Assembly (NCBI RefSeq): GCF_030053155.1
Contig: NZ_CP125642.1
Coordinates: 495,701 to 559,700, forward strand
DNA from: Rhizobium sp. BT03
Lineage (GTDB): Bacteria; Pseudomonadota; Alphaproteobacteria; Rhizobiales; Rhizobiaceae
Length of the DNA stretch: 64,000 bases
Direction: 5' to 3'
A program made the translations under genes and the position numbers. This document shows positions 29,386 to 39,929 of the stretch, piece after piece. How positions within the stretch are numbered: position 1 is the stretch's first letter; every line of letters starts with the position of its first letter. The notes under the pieces are model-generated. The model was given only the letters and a program-made list of their open reading frames with translations. It was not told where the DNA came from and made no database searches.

Positions 29386-30375
29386 ATGGCTGACATCACC
29401 GACACCATTCGAACGGAAAAAAGCCGGACCGCCCTTTCGGTGCAGGCAGCCTTCCTCGCCATCGGGCTGTTGCTGCTGCTGCTTGCGCCCTTCTTCTTCT
29501 ATCCGATCTTCCTGATGAAGCTGCTCTGCTTCGCGCTTTTTGCCTGCGCCTTCAACCTGCTGCTCGGCTATACCGGCCTCTTGTCCTTCGGCCATGCCAC
29601 CTTCTTCGGCGGCGCAGCCTATTTCACCGCCTATACCGTGAAATCATGGGGCCTGCCGCCGGAGCTCGGCATTCTGATCGGCGTGGCGGGTGCGGCCTTA
29701 CTCGGCCTCGTCATGGGTTTCTTCGCCATCCGCCGCCAGGGCATCTATTTCGCGATGATCACGCTGGCGCTGTCGCAGATGTTCTTCTTCTTCTGCCTGC
29801 AGGCGGAGTTCACCGAGGGCGAGGATGGCATCCAGTCGGTGCCGCGCGGCCATCTCTTCGGCTTCATCGATCTGAACAGCTCGACCAACATGTATTATTT
29901 CGTGCTGGCCGTTTTCCTCGTTGGGATCTTGATCATCTGGCGCTTCATCAATTCGCCTTTCGGCATGATCCTGAAGTCGATCCGCGAAAACGAGCAGAGG
30001 GCGATCTCGCTCGGCTATTCCGTCGCGCGCTACAAGCTCGGCGCTTTCGTCATGTCGGCAGCACTGGCCGGGCTCGCGGGCGCGGTCAAATCGATCGTCT
30101 TCCAGTTCGCGACGCTGACCGACGTCGCCTGGCAGATGTCGGGCGAAGTGATCCTGATGACGCTGCTCGGCGGCATCGGCACGCTGATCGGTCCGCTCTT
30201 CGGCGCCGGGCTGGTGGTGGCGCTGGAAAACTACCTCGCCACCTCGGAATTCCCGGTGACGATCATCACCGGCATCGTCTTCATGGTCTGCGTGCTGATC
30301 TTTCGCCGCGGCATCATCGGCGAATTCTACGCTTCGCGGCTGGGGCGGAAGCTGGGCTTCGTCTATCGCCGCTGA
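29386..30375 (+). CDS. livM: Branched-chain-type ABC transporter permease LivM
   Basis: Inner-membrane permease, about 329 aa. LivM features are LLGYTGLLSFGHATFFGGAAY, RRQGIYFAMITLALSQM, and ALAGLAGAVKS followed by GGIGTLIGPLFGA. Start is ambiguous between ATG 29377 (8-base overlap with livH) and ATG 29386 (1-base gap); the latter gives MADITD. Last transport gene before the oxidoreductases. Confidence 0.92.
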   Translation: MADITDTIRTEKSRTALSVQAAFLAIGLLLLLLAPFFFYPIFLMKLLCFALFACAFNLLLGYTGLLSFGHATFFGGAAYFTAYTVKSWGLPPELGILIGVAGAALLGLVMGFFAIRRQGIYFAMITLALSQMFFFFCLQAEFTEGEDGIQSVPRGHLFGFIDLNSSTNMYYFVLAVFLVGILIIWRFINSPFGMILKSIRENEQRAISLGYSVARYKLGAFVMSAALAGLAGAVKSIVFQFATLTDVAWQMSGEVILMTLLGGIGTLIGPLFGAGLVVALENYLATSEFPVTIITGIVFMVCVLIFRRGIIGEFYASRLGRKLGFVYRR

Positions 30376-30441
30376 ACGGGCGAACCTCTTCCCGTCCGCG
30401 GGGAGGGGAAGCGGCAAGCATCTGGAGTTCGTGCAGGGCAC

Positions 30442-32037
30442 ATGGATCGTTACGACTATATCATCATCGGGGCGGGGAGTGCCGGCTGCGTGCTTGCCAA
30501 CCGGCTGTCGGCCGATGGCAGGAGCCGGGTGCTGCTGCTGGAGGCCGGCGGCAGCGACAATTATCACTGGATCCATATTCCGGTCGGCTATCTCTATTGC
30601 ATCAACAATCCGCGCACCGACTGGTGTTTCACCACGGCGCCGGAAGCCGGACTGAACGGCCGGGCGCTGAGTTATCCCCGCGGCAAGGTGCTCGGCGGCT
30701 GCTCGTCGATCAACGGCATGATCTATATGCGCGGCCAGGCGCGCGATTACGATCTCTGGCGGCAGATGGGCTGCAGCGGCTGGGGCTGGGACGATGTTCT
30801 GCCCTTCTTCCGCAGATCCGAGGATTTTTATCGCGGCGAAGACGAGATGCATGGCGCCGGTGGCGAATGGCGCATCGAGAAGGCGCGCGTGCGCTGGGCC
30901 GTGCTCGATGCCTTCCAGCAGGCGGCGAGAGAGGCCGGCATTCCGGAGACGGCGGATTTCAACCGGGGCAGCAACGAAGGCTCCGGCTATTTCGACGTCA
31001 ACCAGCGGTCCGGCATTCGCTGGAACACCTCGAAGGCCTTTCTGCGCCCAGCAATGAAGCGCGCCAACCTGACCGTTTTGACCAAGGCGCAGGTCCGCCG
31101 ACTGCTGCTGGAGGAGGGCACTGTTGCCGGCGTCGAGTTCCAGCACGATGGTGTTGCCAAGCGCGCCTATGCGGCTAGGGAAACCATCCTTTCCGCCGGC
31201 TCGATCGGCTCGCCGCATATTCTGGAACTGTCCGGCATCGGCAGAGGCGAGGTGTTGCGCCGGGCGGGCGTCGACGTTCTTGCCGAGGTGAAGGGCGTCG
31301 GCGAGAACCTGCAGGACCATCTGCAATTGCGCCTGGCCTACAAGGTGACGGGCGTTCCGACATTGAACGAGAAGGCGACGAAGCTGATCGGCAAGGCGGC
31401 AATCGGGCTCGAATATCTCGTCCGCCGCTCCGGGCCGATGGCGATGGCGCCGAGCCAGCTCGGCATCTTCACCCGCTCGGGACCGGACCGAGAGACGCCG
31501 GACCTGCAATATCATGTGCAGCCGGTCTCGCTGGAGAAGTTCGGCGACCCCGTCCATCCTTTCCCGGCGATCACCGCGAGCGTCTGCAATCTGAGGCCGG
31601 AAAGCCGCGGTTCCGTGCACCTGTCGAGCCCGGATTTCGCCGCCCAGCCGACGATCAGCCCAAAGTACCTCTCGACGCAGCGCGATCGTGACATAGCTGT
31701 CCGTTCGATACGGTTGACGCGCAAGATCGTCGCGCAGCCTTCCTTCGCCCGGTTCCGGCCCGAGGAGTTCAAACCGGGCCCGAGCTATCAGACCGAAGCC
31801 GATCTGGAGCGGGCGGCGGGCGAGATCGGCACGACGATCTTCCATCCCGTCGGCACTTGCCGCATGGGCGCCGACAGGGAGAGCGTCGTCGATCCCCGGC
31901 TGAGGTTCCGGGCGCTCGGCAAGCTCAGGATCGCCGACGCTTCGGTGATGCCGTCGATCACCTCGGGCAACACCAATTCACCGACCATCATGATCGCCGA
32001 AAAGGCTGCCGCGATGATCCTTGAAGACAATCGATAG
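30442..32037 (+). CDS. GMC-family FAD oxidoreductase (choline dehydrogenase-like)
   Basis: Flavin alcohol dehydrogenase, 531 aa. It has the FAD motif [22 protein letters not shown] signature 1 ([18 protein letters not shown]), signature 2 ([15 protein letters not shown]), and the catalytic pair in [11 protein letters not shown] (His) and [15 protein letters not shown] (Asn). Choline dehydrogenase BetA, alkanol and polyethylene-glycol dehydrogenases belong here, and the substrate is not readable from sequence. It follows livM by 66 bases on the same strand and precedes a hydroxyisobutyrate-type dehydrogenase, so it probably oxidises the imported compound. Confidence 0.88.
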   Translation: MDRYDYIIIGAGSAGCVLANRLSADGRSRVLLLEAGGSDNYHWIHIPVGYLYCINNPRTDWCFTTAPEAGLNGRALSYPRGKVLGGCSSINGMIYMRGQARDYDLWRQMGCSGWGWDDVLPFFRRSEDFYRGEDEMHGAGGEWRIEKARVRWAVLDAFQQAAREAGIPETADFNRGSNEGSGYFDVNQRSGIRWNTSKAFLRPAMKRANLTVLTKAQVRRLLLEEGTVAGVEFQHDGVAKRAYAARETILSAGSIGSPHILELSGIGRGEVLRRAGVDVLAEVKGVGENLQDHLQLRLAYKVTGVPTLNEKATKLIGKAAIGLEYLVRRSGPMAMAPSQLGIFTRSGPDRETPDLQYHVQPVSLEKFGDPVHPFPAITASVCNLRPESRGSVHLSSPDFAAQPTISPKYLSTQRDRDIAVRSIRLTRKIVAQPSFARFRPEEFKPGPSYQTEADLERAAGEIGTTIFHPVGTCRMGADRESVVDPRLRFRALGKLRIADASVMPSITSGNTNSPTIMIAEKAAAMILEDNR

Positions 32038-32046
32038 GAGAAGACC

Positions 32047-32928
32047 ATGGCAAGGATCGCATTCATCGGATTGGGCAACATGGGCGGGCCGATGGCGGCC
32101 AATCTCGTCAAATCAGGTCACGAAGTCCTTGGCTTCGATCTCGCCGCTCCCGTGCTGAAGGCGGCCGAGGCGAGCGGCGTCAAGCCGGCAAGCCATGCCA
32201 GCCAGGCGGTCAAGGACGCTCACATCGTCATCACGATGCTGCCGCAGGGCAGGCACGTGCTGACGGCCTGGACCGATATCCTGCAGACCGCGGCGCAGGA
32301 CACGCTGGTCATCGATTGCTCGACAATCGATGTCGACAGCAGCCGCAAGGCGCATGAGATGGCCAAGGCCGCAAGCTGCCTGTCGCTCGACGCGCCCGTC
32401 TCCGGCGGCACCGGTGGGGCGACTGCCGGCACCCTGACCTTCATGGCCGGCGGCTCGGACGAAGCCTTCGCCCGGGCGAAACCGATCCTCGAGGCGATGG
32501 GCAAGAAGATCGTCCATTGCGGCGAGGCCGGCGCCGGCCAGGCGGCGAAGATCTGCAACAACATGATCCTCGGCATTTCGATGGTCGGCGTCTGTGAGGC
32601 CTTCGTGCTTGCCGAAAAACTCGGCCTCTCGCACCAGGCGCTGTTCGACGTCGCCTCGACCTCATCCGGCCAATGCTGGGCGATCAATACCTATTGCCCG
32701 GTGCCCGGACCGGTGCCGACCTCGCCGGCCAACAACGGCTACAAGCCCGGTTTCGCCGCGGCCCTGATGCTGAAGGATTTGAGACTCTCGCAGGAGGCGG
32801 CGCTGGCGAGCGGTGCGTCGACGCCGATGGGGGCGGAGGCGGCGCAGCTTTTTGCCCTCTTCGAAAAACAGGGCAACGGCGGACGGGATTTCTCCGCCAT
32901 CATCGAGATGTTCCGCGAGAAGACGTGA
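32047..32928 (+). CDS. mmsB: 3-hydroxyisobutyrate dehydrogenase family protein
   Basis: NAD-dependent beta-hydroxyacid dehydrogenase, 293 aa. It has the Rossmann motif IAFIGLGNMGGPMAANLVKSG, the substrate motif DAPVSGGTGGATAGTL, and the catalytic Lys in GAGQAAKICNNMILG. It closely resembles MmsB of valine degradation, including SGQCWAINTYCPVPGPVP. It starts 9 bases after the GMC gene with AGGAG, so it is the end of the liv-GMC operon. Valine catabolism is possible, but no other valine genes are present. Confidence 0.87.
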   Translation: MARIAFIGLGNMGGPMAANLVKSGHEVLGFDLAAPVLKAAEASGVKPASHASQAVKDAHIVITMLPQGRHVLTAWTDILQTAAQDTLVIDCSTIDVDSSRKAHEMAKAASCLSLDAPVSGGTGGATAGTLTFMAGGSDEAFARAKPILEAMGKKIVHCGEAGAGQAAKICNNMILGISMVGVCEAFVLAEKLGLSHQALFDVASTSSGQCWAINTYCPVPGPVPTSPANNGYKPGFAAALMLKDLRLSQEAALASGASTPMGAEAAQLFALFEKQGNGGRDFSAIIEMFREKT

Positions 32929-32936
32929 GCGACGAC

Positions 32937-33716
32937 CTATAAGAGATAGCTGACCGGCTCGTTTCGAACCGGATGGGGAAAGACGCCCATGCCGACGCCG
33001 AAAATCGATTGCAGTGTCTCCGCCCGCATGATCTCGGTGGGCGTGCCTTCGGCGGTGATCCGGCCGCGGTTGAGCGCGACGATCGCATCGCAATAACGCG
33101 CGGCGAGATTGATGTCGTGCAGCACGATGACGACGGTCAGGCCGCGTTCATGGCTGAGCTCCTTGACCAGCGAGAGGACGCTTGCCTGATGAGCAAGGTC
33201 GAGCGCCGATGTCGGTTCGTCGAGCAGCAGGCAGCGGGCGTCCTGAGCGAGCATCATGGCGATCCAGGCGCGCTGGCGCTCGCCGCCGGACATGTTGGCG
33301 ACGAGCCGATCGGCAAAATCCTCGAGCTCGGTGCGGACGATCGCCTCCTCGACCTTGTTGCGATCGGTAGGGGTGAAGCGGCCGAGCGTGCCGTGCCAGG
33401 GGAAACGGCCGAGCGCCACCAGTTCGCGCACGATCATCCCGTCGGTCGCCGGCGTGAATTGCGGCATGTAGGCGACGTGCCGGGCAAATTCCCGGGCACC
33501 CCAATCACCCGCCGGCTTGCCGTTGAAGGCGATGGCGCCGGACTTCGGCGCGGTCTGGCGGGCGATGATCTTCAAAAGCGTGCTTTTGCCGGAGCCGTTC
33601 GGGCCGACCAGACCGTAGATGCGGCCCTGCTCGAGCGTCAGATCGATGCCATGCAGGACGGATTTTTGTCCGATGGCATGCTCGATTGCCGACAGGGCAA
33701 GGAAGGGTGAAGGCAT
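32937..33716 (-). CDS. Iron-siderophore-type ABC ATPase (FhuC/FecE-like), orphan
   Basis: ATPase of the FepC/FhuC class, 259 aa: Walker A GPNGSGKSTL, Q-loop YMPQF, signature MSGGERQRAWIAMMLAQ, Walker B CLLLDEPTSALDLAHQ, H-loop VLHDINLAARYCD. The family energises uptake of ferric siderophores, heme or cobalamin. No FhuB/FhuD-type permease or binding protein is adjacent, so it must serve a transporter encoded elsewhere or be a remnant. It lies 101 bases after the hydratase-family gene, with a hairpin between. Confidence 0.85.
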   Translation of the reverse strand: MPSPFLALSAIEHAIGQKSVLHGIDLTLEQGRIYGLVGPNGSGKSTLLKIIARQTAPKSGAIAFNGKPAGDWGAREFARHVAYMPQFTPATDGMIVRELVALGRFPWHGTLGRFTPTDRNKVEEAIVRTELEDFADRLVANMSGGERQRAWIAMMLAQDARCLLLDEPTSALDLAHQASVLSLVKELSHERGLTVVIVLHDINLAARYCDAIVALNRGRITAEGTPTEIMRAETLQSIFGVGMGVFPHPVRNEPVSYLL

Positions 33717-33743
33717 GATCTGCTCCGGGTTCGGTGTCGCACG

Positions 33744-33761
33744 GGGAGGGCGAGCCCTCCC
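33744..33761. terminator. Small perfect hairpin between hydratase-family and ATPase genes
   Basis: GGGAGGGC-GA-GCCCTCCC, an 8-bp perfect inverted repeat, lies between the two leftward genes. A T-rich run follows only on the plus strand (TTTCCC), so leftward termination is doubtful. Confidence 0.35.
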
Positions 33762-33817
33762 TTTCCCTGCAAAACTAAACCGGGATTGTCAACTTACGCT
33801 TTCTGCTCGGCTTCAAA

Positions 33818-34576
33818 TCAGCCCTTCGAAACCGAGAAACGGAGTTGGCTGTCCCCGAAGAGGATATCGATCTCGCCGGGCTCGGTCAGTTCGATCGCGC
33901 CGCTCAACGTGCCTGTGGTGAGCAACGCGCCTGCCTTCAGCGATGTCTCGGGGCGCAGACCGTCATTGGCGTAATCGACAAGCCAGGTGAGAACGTCGCC
34001 CTTTGGATGCTGCGCCGGACCGTCATAGATCGTGCGGCCGGCATGGGTGACCTTGAGCGGCGTGCCGCCGGCGGTATCGACAGCGCTTTTGTCGAGCTTC
34101 GGGCCAAGCACATAGCCGCTATTGCCGAGGCGGTCTGATGTAAACAGCAGAAAGGAGACGCTGCCACCTTCCTTGACGGCGCTGACCAGCAGCTCGGCGC
34201 CGAGATGGACGGCGGCGATCGCCTCGACGACCTCGGCGCGGCTATAGGGAGTGCCGGTGCGGATCGGCAGGTCCCTGCCGAGACGCACGGCGATCTCGGT
34301 CTCGAATTTCAGGCCCGGATACCAGGAGATGCTGGCGCCGGCGGCGGCTTCGGCATAGGGATGCAGCGGACCGGTGACCGCCTGACCCTCCGGCGAGACC
34401 GTCACCTTCCAGCCATTGCTGGAAATGCCGTCGGCCGCGCTCAGGAAATTCTGCGCCTCCATCGCCTGATGCAGATCGGCCGGCAGTGCGAAACTGCCGG
34501 TTTCTTCCTGCCCGCCGGCCTGGCGCAGGCTGTGAAGCCTGGCTGCGAGCCCGCGTGGATCGAATGCCTCTGTCAT
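33818..34576 (-). CDS. FAH-fold 2-keto-4-pentenoate hydratase-like protein
   Basis: A 252-aa protein similar in size and layout to the hydratase/decarboxylase branch of the fumarylacetoacetate hydrolase family. Supporting stretches are KFETEIAVRLGRDLP, which carries the metal-binding Glu-x-Glu pattern, VVEAIAAVHLGAELL, and TLSGAIELTEPGEI near the end, where the family usually has a TG-T/A motif (here LLTTGTLSGA). Such enzymes hydrate 2-oxo-pent-4-enoate in aromatic meta-cleavage. No meta-cleavage genes are nearby, so the substrate is unknown. Confidence 0.72.
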   Translation of the reverse strand: MTEAFDPRGLAARLHSLRQAGGQEETGSFALPADLHQAMEAQNFLSAADGISSNGWKVTVSPEGQAVTGPLHPYAEAAAGASISWYPGLKFETEIAVRLGRDLPIRTGTPYSRAEVVEAIAAVHLGAELLVSAVKEGGSVSFLLFTSDRLGNSGYVLGPKLDKSAVDTAGGTPLKVTHAGRTIYDGPAQHPKGDVLTWLVDYANDGLRPETSLKAGALLTTGTLSGAIELTEPGEIDILFGDSQLRFSVSKG

Positions 34577-34665
34577 GCTGTCTCCTCGACTTGGTTTTCG
34601 AGGGGCACACTAACCGCAAGGCAGGAGCGAGCAAGACCGTTCTTGGGCCGTCTTTGGAAAAGCTC

Positions 34666-36045
34666 TTATTCCATCGCCGCGTACCAGCGATCGCGATAGA
34701 CGGAAAGCCCCGCGATCTCGGACGGCGGAACATGCGTCTCGGCGCCGGATACCGGCCGGATGCCGGTGAGAAGGGCAGCACCCTGGCTTGTGCCGGTCGT
34801 GCCGGGAAGGGCCAGGACCTCGCGGCCAATGAGCGCCGCAAGCAGCTTCAGATAGGTCTCGTTGAGCGCAAAGGGACCCTCGACGATAGCCGGGCCTTTG
34901 GCGCCGGTCAGTCCGAGGCAGGCATCGGTCATCAAAGCGAGATAGAGGCAGGCGGCGGCATGACGCTCCTCGCGGCTTGCCTCGTCGGCGCCGATCCAGC
35001 GGCTTGCCTTTCCAGGGAAGGGCCCGGAGCCGGGGGCAATGTTGGGCAGCAGCATCAAGCCCTTTTCGACGACCGGACCGATCGCTGCCTGGGCGGCCTT
35101 TTCATCGACAGGGCCGATCTCGGCCGAAAGGAGTTCGAATTCCCGCCCGCCCATGAAACGCGAGGAGGGAACGGTCCGGCCATAGGCGTCGACATTGGCG
35201 AGCGCATCGCGTTCGGCATCGAGATGGTCGAGATCGCCGCCGACGCCGAAATTGATGACCCAGGTGCCGGTGGAGACGACAGCGAAGGGGGCGGCCCGAT
35301 GGACCAGATGCGGCAGCAGCGAGGCATTGGAATCGTGAATGCCGCAATAGACCGGCACCGGTGCGTCAAGGCCGAGCGTGACGGCGATCTCGGGCAGGAC
35401 CGGGCCGAGCGCATCGAAGGCCGAACGGATCGGTGCCATCAGGCCGCGAATGCCGAGCCTGTCGACCAGCGAGGAATAGTCTGATGTTTTCGGGTTCCAG
35501 AGGTCGGTGTGGCAGCCGAGCGAGGTCAGCTCATTGGCGGCGACACCGGTCAGCCGCGCCGTCCAGTATTGCGCATAGGTGAGGATGGTCGCCACCTTAG
35601 CGAATTCCTCGGGAAAGGCGCTCTTCTGGTAGTGCAGCTGCGCGCCGACATTAAGCCCCATTGCAAGGCGCGGCGAGAAGGTTTCGCCGAAGGAAGGACG
35701 CAAGGCCGTATAGGCATTGCGGATCGCTTCTGGGTATTCATGCTCGTAGTCGATCACGGGCATGGCGAGCGCACCGGCCCGGTCGAGCAGCGCGGCTGCG
35801 GCGCCATGGGTGGTGATCGAGATGGCGTCGAAGCCGGGTTCCCGCGCAAGGCTCTTCAGCGCGTCGAGGGCGAAGGACCACAGAGCTTCGATATCATAAT
35901 GCGGGTAGGGGCCGGTCTTGATCGTGATGTTCGGCCGTTTCAGGACAGCGATCTCGGCGCCTGTCCCGCTGTCGAGCACGACGACCTTGGCATTGGTCTT
36001 GCCGATGTCGAGAACGGCGATGCGACGATAGGAATTGGCGGTCAT
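34666..36045 (-). CDS. rhaK: L-rhamnulose kinase, FGGY family
   Basis: Sugar kinase, 459 aa, that phosphorylates L-rhamnulose. ATP-site motifs are [30 protein letters not shown], and the catalytic Asp in [15 protein letters not shown]; the C-terminal FGGY half contains [11 protein letters not shown] and [10 protein letters not shown]. In R. leguminosarum, RhaK activity is known to be required for rhamnose transport as well as metabolism. It is the last gene of the rhaRSTPQUK cluster and overlaps rhaU by 4 bases. Confidence 0.93.
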   Translation of the reverse strand: MTANSYRRIAVLDIGKTNAKVVVLDSGTGAEIAVLKRPNITIKTGPYPHYDIEALWSFALDALKSLAREPGFDAISITTHGAAAALLDRAGALAMPVIDYEHEYPEAIRNAYTALRPSFGETFSPRLAMGLNVGAQLHYQKSAFPEEFAKVATILTYAQYWTARLTGVAANELTSLGCHTDLWNPKTSDYSSLVDRLGIRGLMAPIRSAFDALGPVLPEIAVTLGLDAPVPVYCGIHDSNASLLPHLVHRAAPFAVVSTGTWVINFGVGGDLDHLDAERDALANVDAYGRTVPSSRFMGGREFELLSAEIGPVDEKAAQAAIGPVVEKGLMLLPNIAPGSGPFPGKASRWIGADEASREERHAAACLYLALMTDACLGLTGAKGPAIVEGPFALNETYLKLLAALIGREVLALPGTTGTSQGAALLTGIRPVSGAETHVPPSEIAGLSVYRDRWYAAME

Positions 36046-36362
36046 GGCATATGGAAGAGGGTGACGAGGTCGCTTTGAACCGGCGAATTATCCGGATTGG
36101 TCGCCATGATATCAGCCATGTGTGCCCACCATTTTTTCATGACGGGATGCTCCGGCAGGCTCGCCATCGTGTGACCGGCAGGCCGCGTCAGCACGCCGAA
36201 CAGCGTGTTGGTGTCGCGGTCGAGATGGATGGAATAGTCGCTGGCGCCCGACTGATGCAGGAGATCGACCAGCTCAGGCCAGATTTCGTCATGCCGCTTG
36301 CGGTATTCAGCTTCCATGCCGGGATTGAGCTGCATCTTGAAGGCGTGTTTTTCCAAGGTCAT
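36042..36362 (-). CDS. rhaU: L-rhamnose mutarotase
   Basis: A 106-aa dimeric ferredoxin-like enzyme (RhaM/RhaU) that interconverts alpha and beta anomers of L-rhamnose. Characteristic residues are seen in [19 protein letters not shown] (His), [16 protein letters not shown] and [15 protein letters not shown]. Both ends overlap neighbours by 4 bases (rhaQ and rhaK), so it is translated in a tightly coupled chain. Confidence 0.95.
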   Translation of the reverse strand: MTLEKHAFKMQLNPGMEAEYRKRHDEIWPELVDLLHQSGASDYSIHLDRDTNTLFGVLTRPAGHTMASLPEHPVMKKWWAHMADIMATNPDNSPVQSDLVTLFHMP

Positions 36363-37369
36363 CGGGAGCTCATGAGCTTGATGCGACGGGCGATGATCGG
36401 GATCGCGATGGTGATGATGAGCAGCAGGCCGATGAAGATCGACATGACGATGCCGGGCACGTTCAAGAGGCCGAGGCCGAAGGTGACGAGGCCCATGACG
36501 AAGGCGGCGATGACGACGCCGCCGATCGTGCCGGAGCCGCCGAGGATCGAGATGCCGCCGAGCACGACCATGGTGACGACTTCGAGCTCCCAGCCTTGCG
36601 CGATCGACGGCCGGGTCGAGCCGAGGCGCGAGGTCAGGCAGACGGCGGCAACACCGCTCATGACGCCGGTCAACAGGAAGAGGATGAATTTGACGCGCTC
36701 GACCGGGATGCCGGAGAAGCGGGCGGCGAAATCATTGTTGCCGATCGCATAGACCTGCCGGCCGAAATTCGTCGCGTGCAGCAGGATGGCGAAGGCGATC
36801 GCCAGCACGAAGAACAGCACGAATTCGAAGGAGAACACCCAGAACACGTAGCCCTGGCCGAAATAGGCGAAATCGGCAGGGTACTTGCCGTAGGCCTGGT
36901 CGCCGAGCACGATATAGGAAATGCCGCGGAACAGGCTCATCGTGCCGATGGTGACGACGATTGACGGCAATTTCAGCACCGAAACGAGCACGCCGTTGAA
37001 GATGCCGCAGGCAAGCCCGGTGCCGATGCCGATCAATACCAGGCCCGGCGTGCCGACGCCGAGTTGAGCCGCCGCCCCCATCGCCGTCGAGGCGAGCGCG
37101 ATAATCGCGGCGACCGAGAGGTCGATTTCGCCCGAGATGACGAGCAGCGCCATGGCAAAGGCGATCATCGCCTTTTCGGTGAAGTTGAAGGTGGCGTCCG
37201 AGAGGTTCCAGGCATCGAGGAAATAGGGCGAGGCCACAGAATTGAAGATGAAGATCAGGACGGCGACACCGAAGAGCAGCACTTCCCAGCTCGACATGAT
37301 GCGCTTGAACGGCGTGCCGAGCCGATCGGGAATGACCCGTTTTTCGGGTGTTGAGGAAACGGTGCTCAT
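36359..37369 (-). CDS. rhaQ: Rhamnose ABC transporter permease RhaQ
   Basis: Inner-membrane permease of the BPD_transp_2 (RbsC-like) family, 336 aa, with about nine hydrophobic segments. Motifs include [34 protein letters not shown] and [18 protein letters not shown]. It pairs with RhaP; the genes overlap by 4 bases (ATGA). Confidence 0.95.
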   Translation of the reverse strand: MSTVSSTPEKRVIPDRLGTPFKRIMSSWEVLLFGVAVLIFIFNSVASPYFLDAWNLSDATFNFTEKAMIAFAMALLVISGEIDLSVAAIIALASTAMGAAAQLGVGTPGLVLIGIGTGLACGIFNGVLVSVLKLPSIVVTIGTMSLFRGISYIVLGDQAYGKYPADFAYFGQGYVFWVFSFEFVLFFVLAIAFAILLHATNFGRQVYAIGNNDFAARFSGIPVERVKFILFLLTGVMSGVAAVCLTSRLGSTRPSIAQGWELEVVTMVVLGGISILGGSGTIGGVVIAAFVMGLVTFGLGLLNVPGIVMSIFIGLLLIITIAIPIIARRIKLMSSR

Positions 37370-38355
37370 GCTGCGACCTCCGCTGCTGCGCGGTCACGCA
37401 GGATGATGCGGCCTCGATTGCGCTCGCGCCTTGCGTTGAAGACGACGGCGAGAATGATGACGGTGCCGGAGATCGCCATCTGCGTGAAAGGCGAAATGCC
37501 GATGACCGGCAGGGCGTTCTTGATGACGCCGAGGAACAGCGCGCCGAGCACGGTGCCGGCGACCGAGCCGACGCCGCCGGCAATCGAGATGCCGCCGATG
37601 ACACAGGCCGCGACGCTGTCGAGCTCGAAGCCGTTGGCGATATCGACATAGGCAACCGCATAACGCGAAACCCAGAGATAGCTGGAAAGGCCGGCGAGTG
37701 CGCCCGAGAGCACGAAGGCCAGGAATTTCGTCCGGCCGGTATCGATGCCGGCATAGACGGCAGCCGTGGGATTGCCGCCGGTCGCATAGGCCGAGCGGCC
37801 GAACGGGCTGTAGCGCAGCAGCATATACATCAGCGCGACGATGATGATCGCAACCCAGCTCAGCACCGGCAGGCCGAGGATCGGCGTGCGGGGAACGGCC
37901 AGGAAGGTCGGCGTCATCTGATGGGCGTTCACCCAGGCGCCGCCCGAGAGCACGAAGGCCATGCCGCGATAGATGGTGAGCGTGCCGAGGGTCACGACGA
38001 TCGGCGGGATTTCCAGGCGCCAGACGAGGAAGCCGTTGATAGTGCCGAGTGCGGCGCCGATCACGACCGCGGCGAGGATCAGCACGATCAGCGGCAGGCC
38101 CGGAAAGGCGGCATTCATCATCGCAATCGCCATGCCGGTAAAGGCGAGGTTTGCGGCAACCGAGAGGTCGATCGATTTGGTCAGGATAACAGTCATCTGG
38201 GCAAGGCCCAGAATGATCAGGATCGCTGTGTCGTTGAAGATGCCGGCGAGATTATCCGGTGTCGCGAAATCGGCCGCCCGCGTCGAGAAGATGCCAATCA
38301 TCAGCACGATGATGGCAAAGAGCAGGGTTTCGCGTTTTCTGATCAGTTTGGCCAT
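37366..38355 (-). CDS. rhaP: Rhamnose ABC transporter permease RhaP
   Basis: RbsC-like permease, about 329 aa from the ATG at 38355. Motifs are TKSIDLSVAANLAFTGM, PPIVVTLGTLTIYRGM and IGGISIAGGVGSVAGT. Three in-frame ATGs (38373, 38361, 38355) are possible; 38355 is chosen because GAGGTAA lies 8 bases before it, while the others lack a site. Second membrane subunit of the rhamnose importer. Confidence 0.94.
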   Translation of the reverse strand: MAKLIRKRETLLFAIIVLMIGIFSTRAADFATPDNLAGIFNDTAILIILGLAQMTVILTKSIDLSVAANLAFTGMAIAMMNAAFPGLPLIVLILAAVVIGAALGTINGFLVWRLEIPPIVVTLGTLTIYRGMAFVLSGGAWVNAHQMTPTFLAVPRTPILGLPVLSWVAIIIVALMYMLLRYSPFGRSAYATGGNPTAAVYAGIDTGRTKFLAFVLSGALAGLSSYLWVSRYAVAYVDIANGFELDSVAACVIGGISIAGGVGSVAGTVLGALFLGVIKNALPVIGISPFTQMAISGTVIILAVVFNARRERNRGRIILRDRAAAEVAA

Positions 38356-38365
38356 GCCCATTACC

Positions 38366-39901
38366 TCATGCATTTCCGGTCGCGGCGCGCACCAGCGCTT
38401 CCGGCGAAAGCTGATCGCGCTCGAAGAGCCCGGCCGACAGGCCTTCCTTCATGACCAGCACACGGTCCGACATGCCGATGATTTCAGGCAGTTCGGAAGA
38501 GATCATGATGATGGAGAGGCCCTCGGCCGCAAGCTCGCTGATGAAGCCGTGGACGGCAGCCTTCGAGCCGATGTCGATGCCCTTCGTGGGTTCATCGAGG
38601 ATGATCACCTTCGGCATGGTGGCGAGCCACTTGCCGATGACGACCTTCTGCTGGTTGCCGCCCGACAGCGTGCCGACCGGCACGGAGAGGGCGGCGGCGC
38701 GCAGATCCAGTCGCTCGGCATATTTGCGGGCGAGCGCGAATTCTTCCGCCGCCTGCAGGAAGCCCTTGCGCGAGGTCCGCGTCAGCGACGGCAGCGTCAT
38801 GTTCTGATAGATCGGCATCGGCAGCGCCAGGCCGTGGCGGCCGCGCTCTTCCGGCACATAGACGATGCCGGCTTTGATCGCATCATGCGGCGAGTTGATC
38901 GAAATCTCCCGGCCTTCGAGCGTCAGCCGGCCGGAGAGCGGCCGGGTGATGCCGAAGAGCGACTGTGCGAGTTCCGAGCGGCCGGCGCCGATCAGGCCGT
39001 AAATGCCGAGAATCTCGCCCTTTCGCAGGGTGAAGGAGATGTCGCGGAATTCGGTGCGGTGACTGTAGTTGCGGATCTCCAGCACCGGGCCGCCGATGGC
39101 GACATCGATCTTCGGAAAAGCGTTTTCGACGTCGCGGCCGACCATCATGCGGACGATCTCGTCCTGCGGCGTGTCCTTGAGTCGGCCCTGACCGATGGCG
39201 CGGCCGTCGCGGAACACGACGAAATCGTCGGCGATCTCGTAAACCTCGTCGAACTTGTGGCTGATGAAGAGGATCGCCTTGCCCTGTTCCTTCAGGCCGC
39301 GGACGATGCGGAAGAGATCGTCGATCTCCTTGCGGGAAAGGGCGGCGGTTGGCTCGTCCATGATGACGATGCGGGCCTCGATCGACAGAGCGCGGGCAAT
39401 CGCCACCAGATGGCGCTGCGCAATGGAGAGGTCCTTGAGCCGGATCGTCGGATCGATATTGCTTTCAAGGGCGATGAGCAGCGCCTTCGAGCGGTTGTTC
39501 ATCGCCTGCCAGTCGATGGTGCGCAGGCGGGTGCGCGGCGCGTGGCCGAGGAAGATGTTTTCGGCAACCGTCAGCTCATCGAAAAGCACGGTTTCCTGAT
39601 GGATGGCGGTGACGCCGGCATCGATTGCCGCCTGGGCGCTGGCAAAACTCGTCGGCCGGCCGTCGACCAGGATCTCGCCTTCGTTCGGCCGGTAGATGCC
39701 GGTCAGGATCTTGACGAGCGTCGATTTACCGGCGCCGTTTTCGCCGATCAGCGCCGTCACTGTGCCGGGGTGGAGGGCGATGCTGACATTGTCGAGCGCC
39801 TTCACGCCCGGAAAGATCTGGGAGATGCCGCGCATTTCCAGAATGGCGGGCGCATCGCCGGTTTTGCTGTCCGTGACGGTTTGTTGGAAGGCGGCGTTCA
39901 T
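38366..39901 (-). CDS. rhaT: Rhamnose ABC transporter ATPase RhaT (two ATPase domains)
   Basis: Tandem ATPase of the RbsA/MglA type, 511 aa. The N-terminal domain has Walker A GENGAGKSTLVK, signature LSIAQRHLVAIARAL, Walker B IVIMDEPTAAL and FISHKFDEV. The C-terminal domain has a degenerate Walker A (GLIGAGRSELAQ), signature LSGGNQQKVVIGKWLA and VIILDEPTKGID. This asymmetry is normal for sugar CUT2 importers. It follows rhaS after a strong hairpin. Confidence 0.95.
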   Translation of the reverse strand: MNAAFQQTVTDSKTGDAPAILEMRGISQIFPGVKALDNVSIALHPGTVTALIGENGAGKSTLVKILTGIYRPNEGEILVDGRPTSFASAQAAIDAGVTAIHQETVLFDELTVAENIFLGHAPRTRLRTIDWQAMNNRSKALLIALESNIDPTIRLKDLSIAQRHLVAIARALSIEARIVIMDEPTAALSRKEIDDLFRIVRGLKEQGKAILFISHKFDEVYEIADDFVVFRDGRAIGQGRLKDTPQDEIVRMMVGRDVENAFPKIDVAIGGPVLEIRNYSHRTEFRDISFTLRKGEILGIYGLIGAGRSELAQSLFGITRPLSGRLTLEGREISINSPHDAIKAGIVYVPEERGRHGLALPMPIYQNMTLPSLTRTSRKGFLQAAEEFALARKYAERLDLRAAALSVPVGTLSGGNQQKVVIGKWLATMPKVIILDEPTKGIDIGSKAAVHGFISELAAEGLSIIMISSELPEIIGMSDRVLVMKEGLSAGLFERDQLSPEALVRAATGNA

Positions 39902-39929
39902 CAGATTTCTACCAAATGTCGAAAGGGAA

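Noticed and set aside
29698..31845. 715-codon open frame opposite livM and the GMC gene
   Set aside because: Crosses the boundary of two real genes on the opposite strand and shows no domain.
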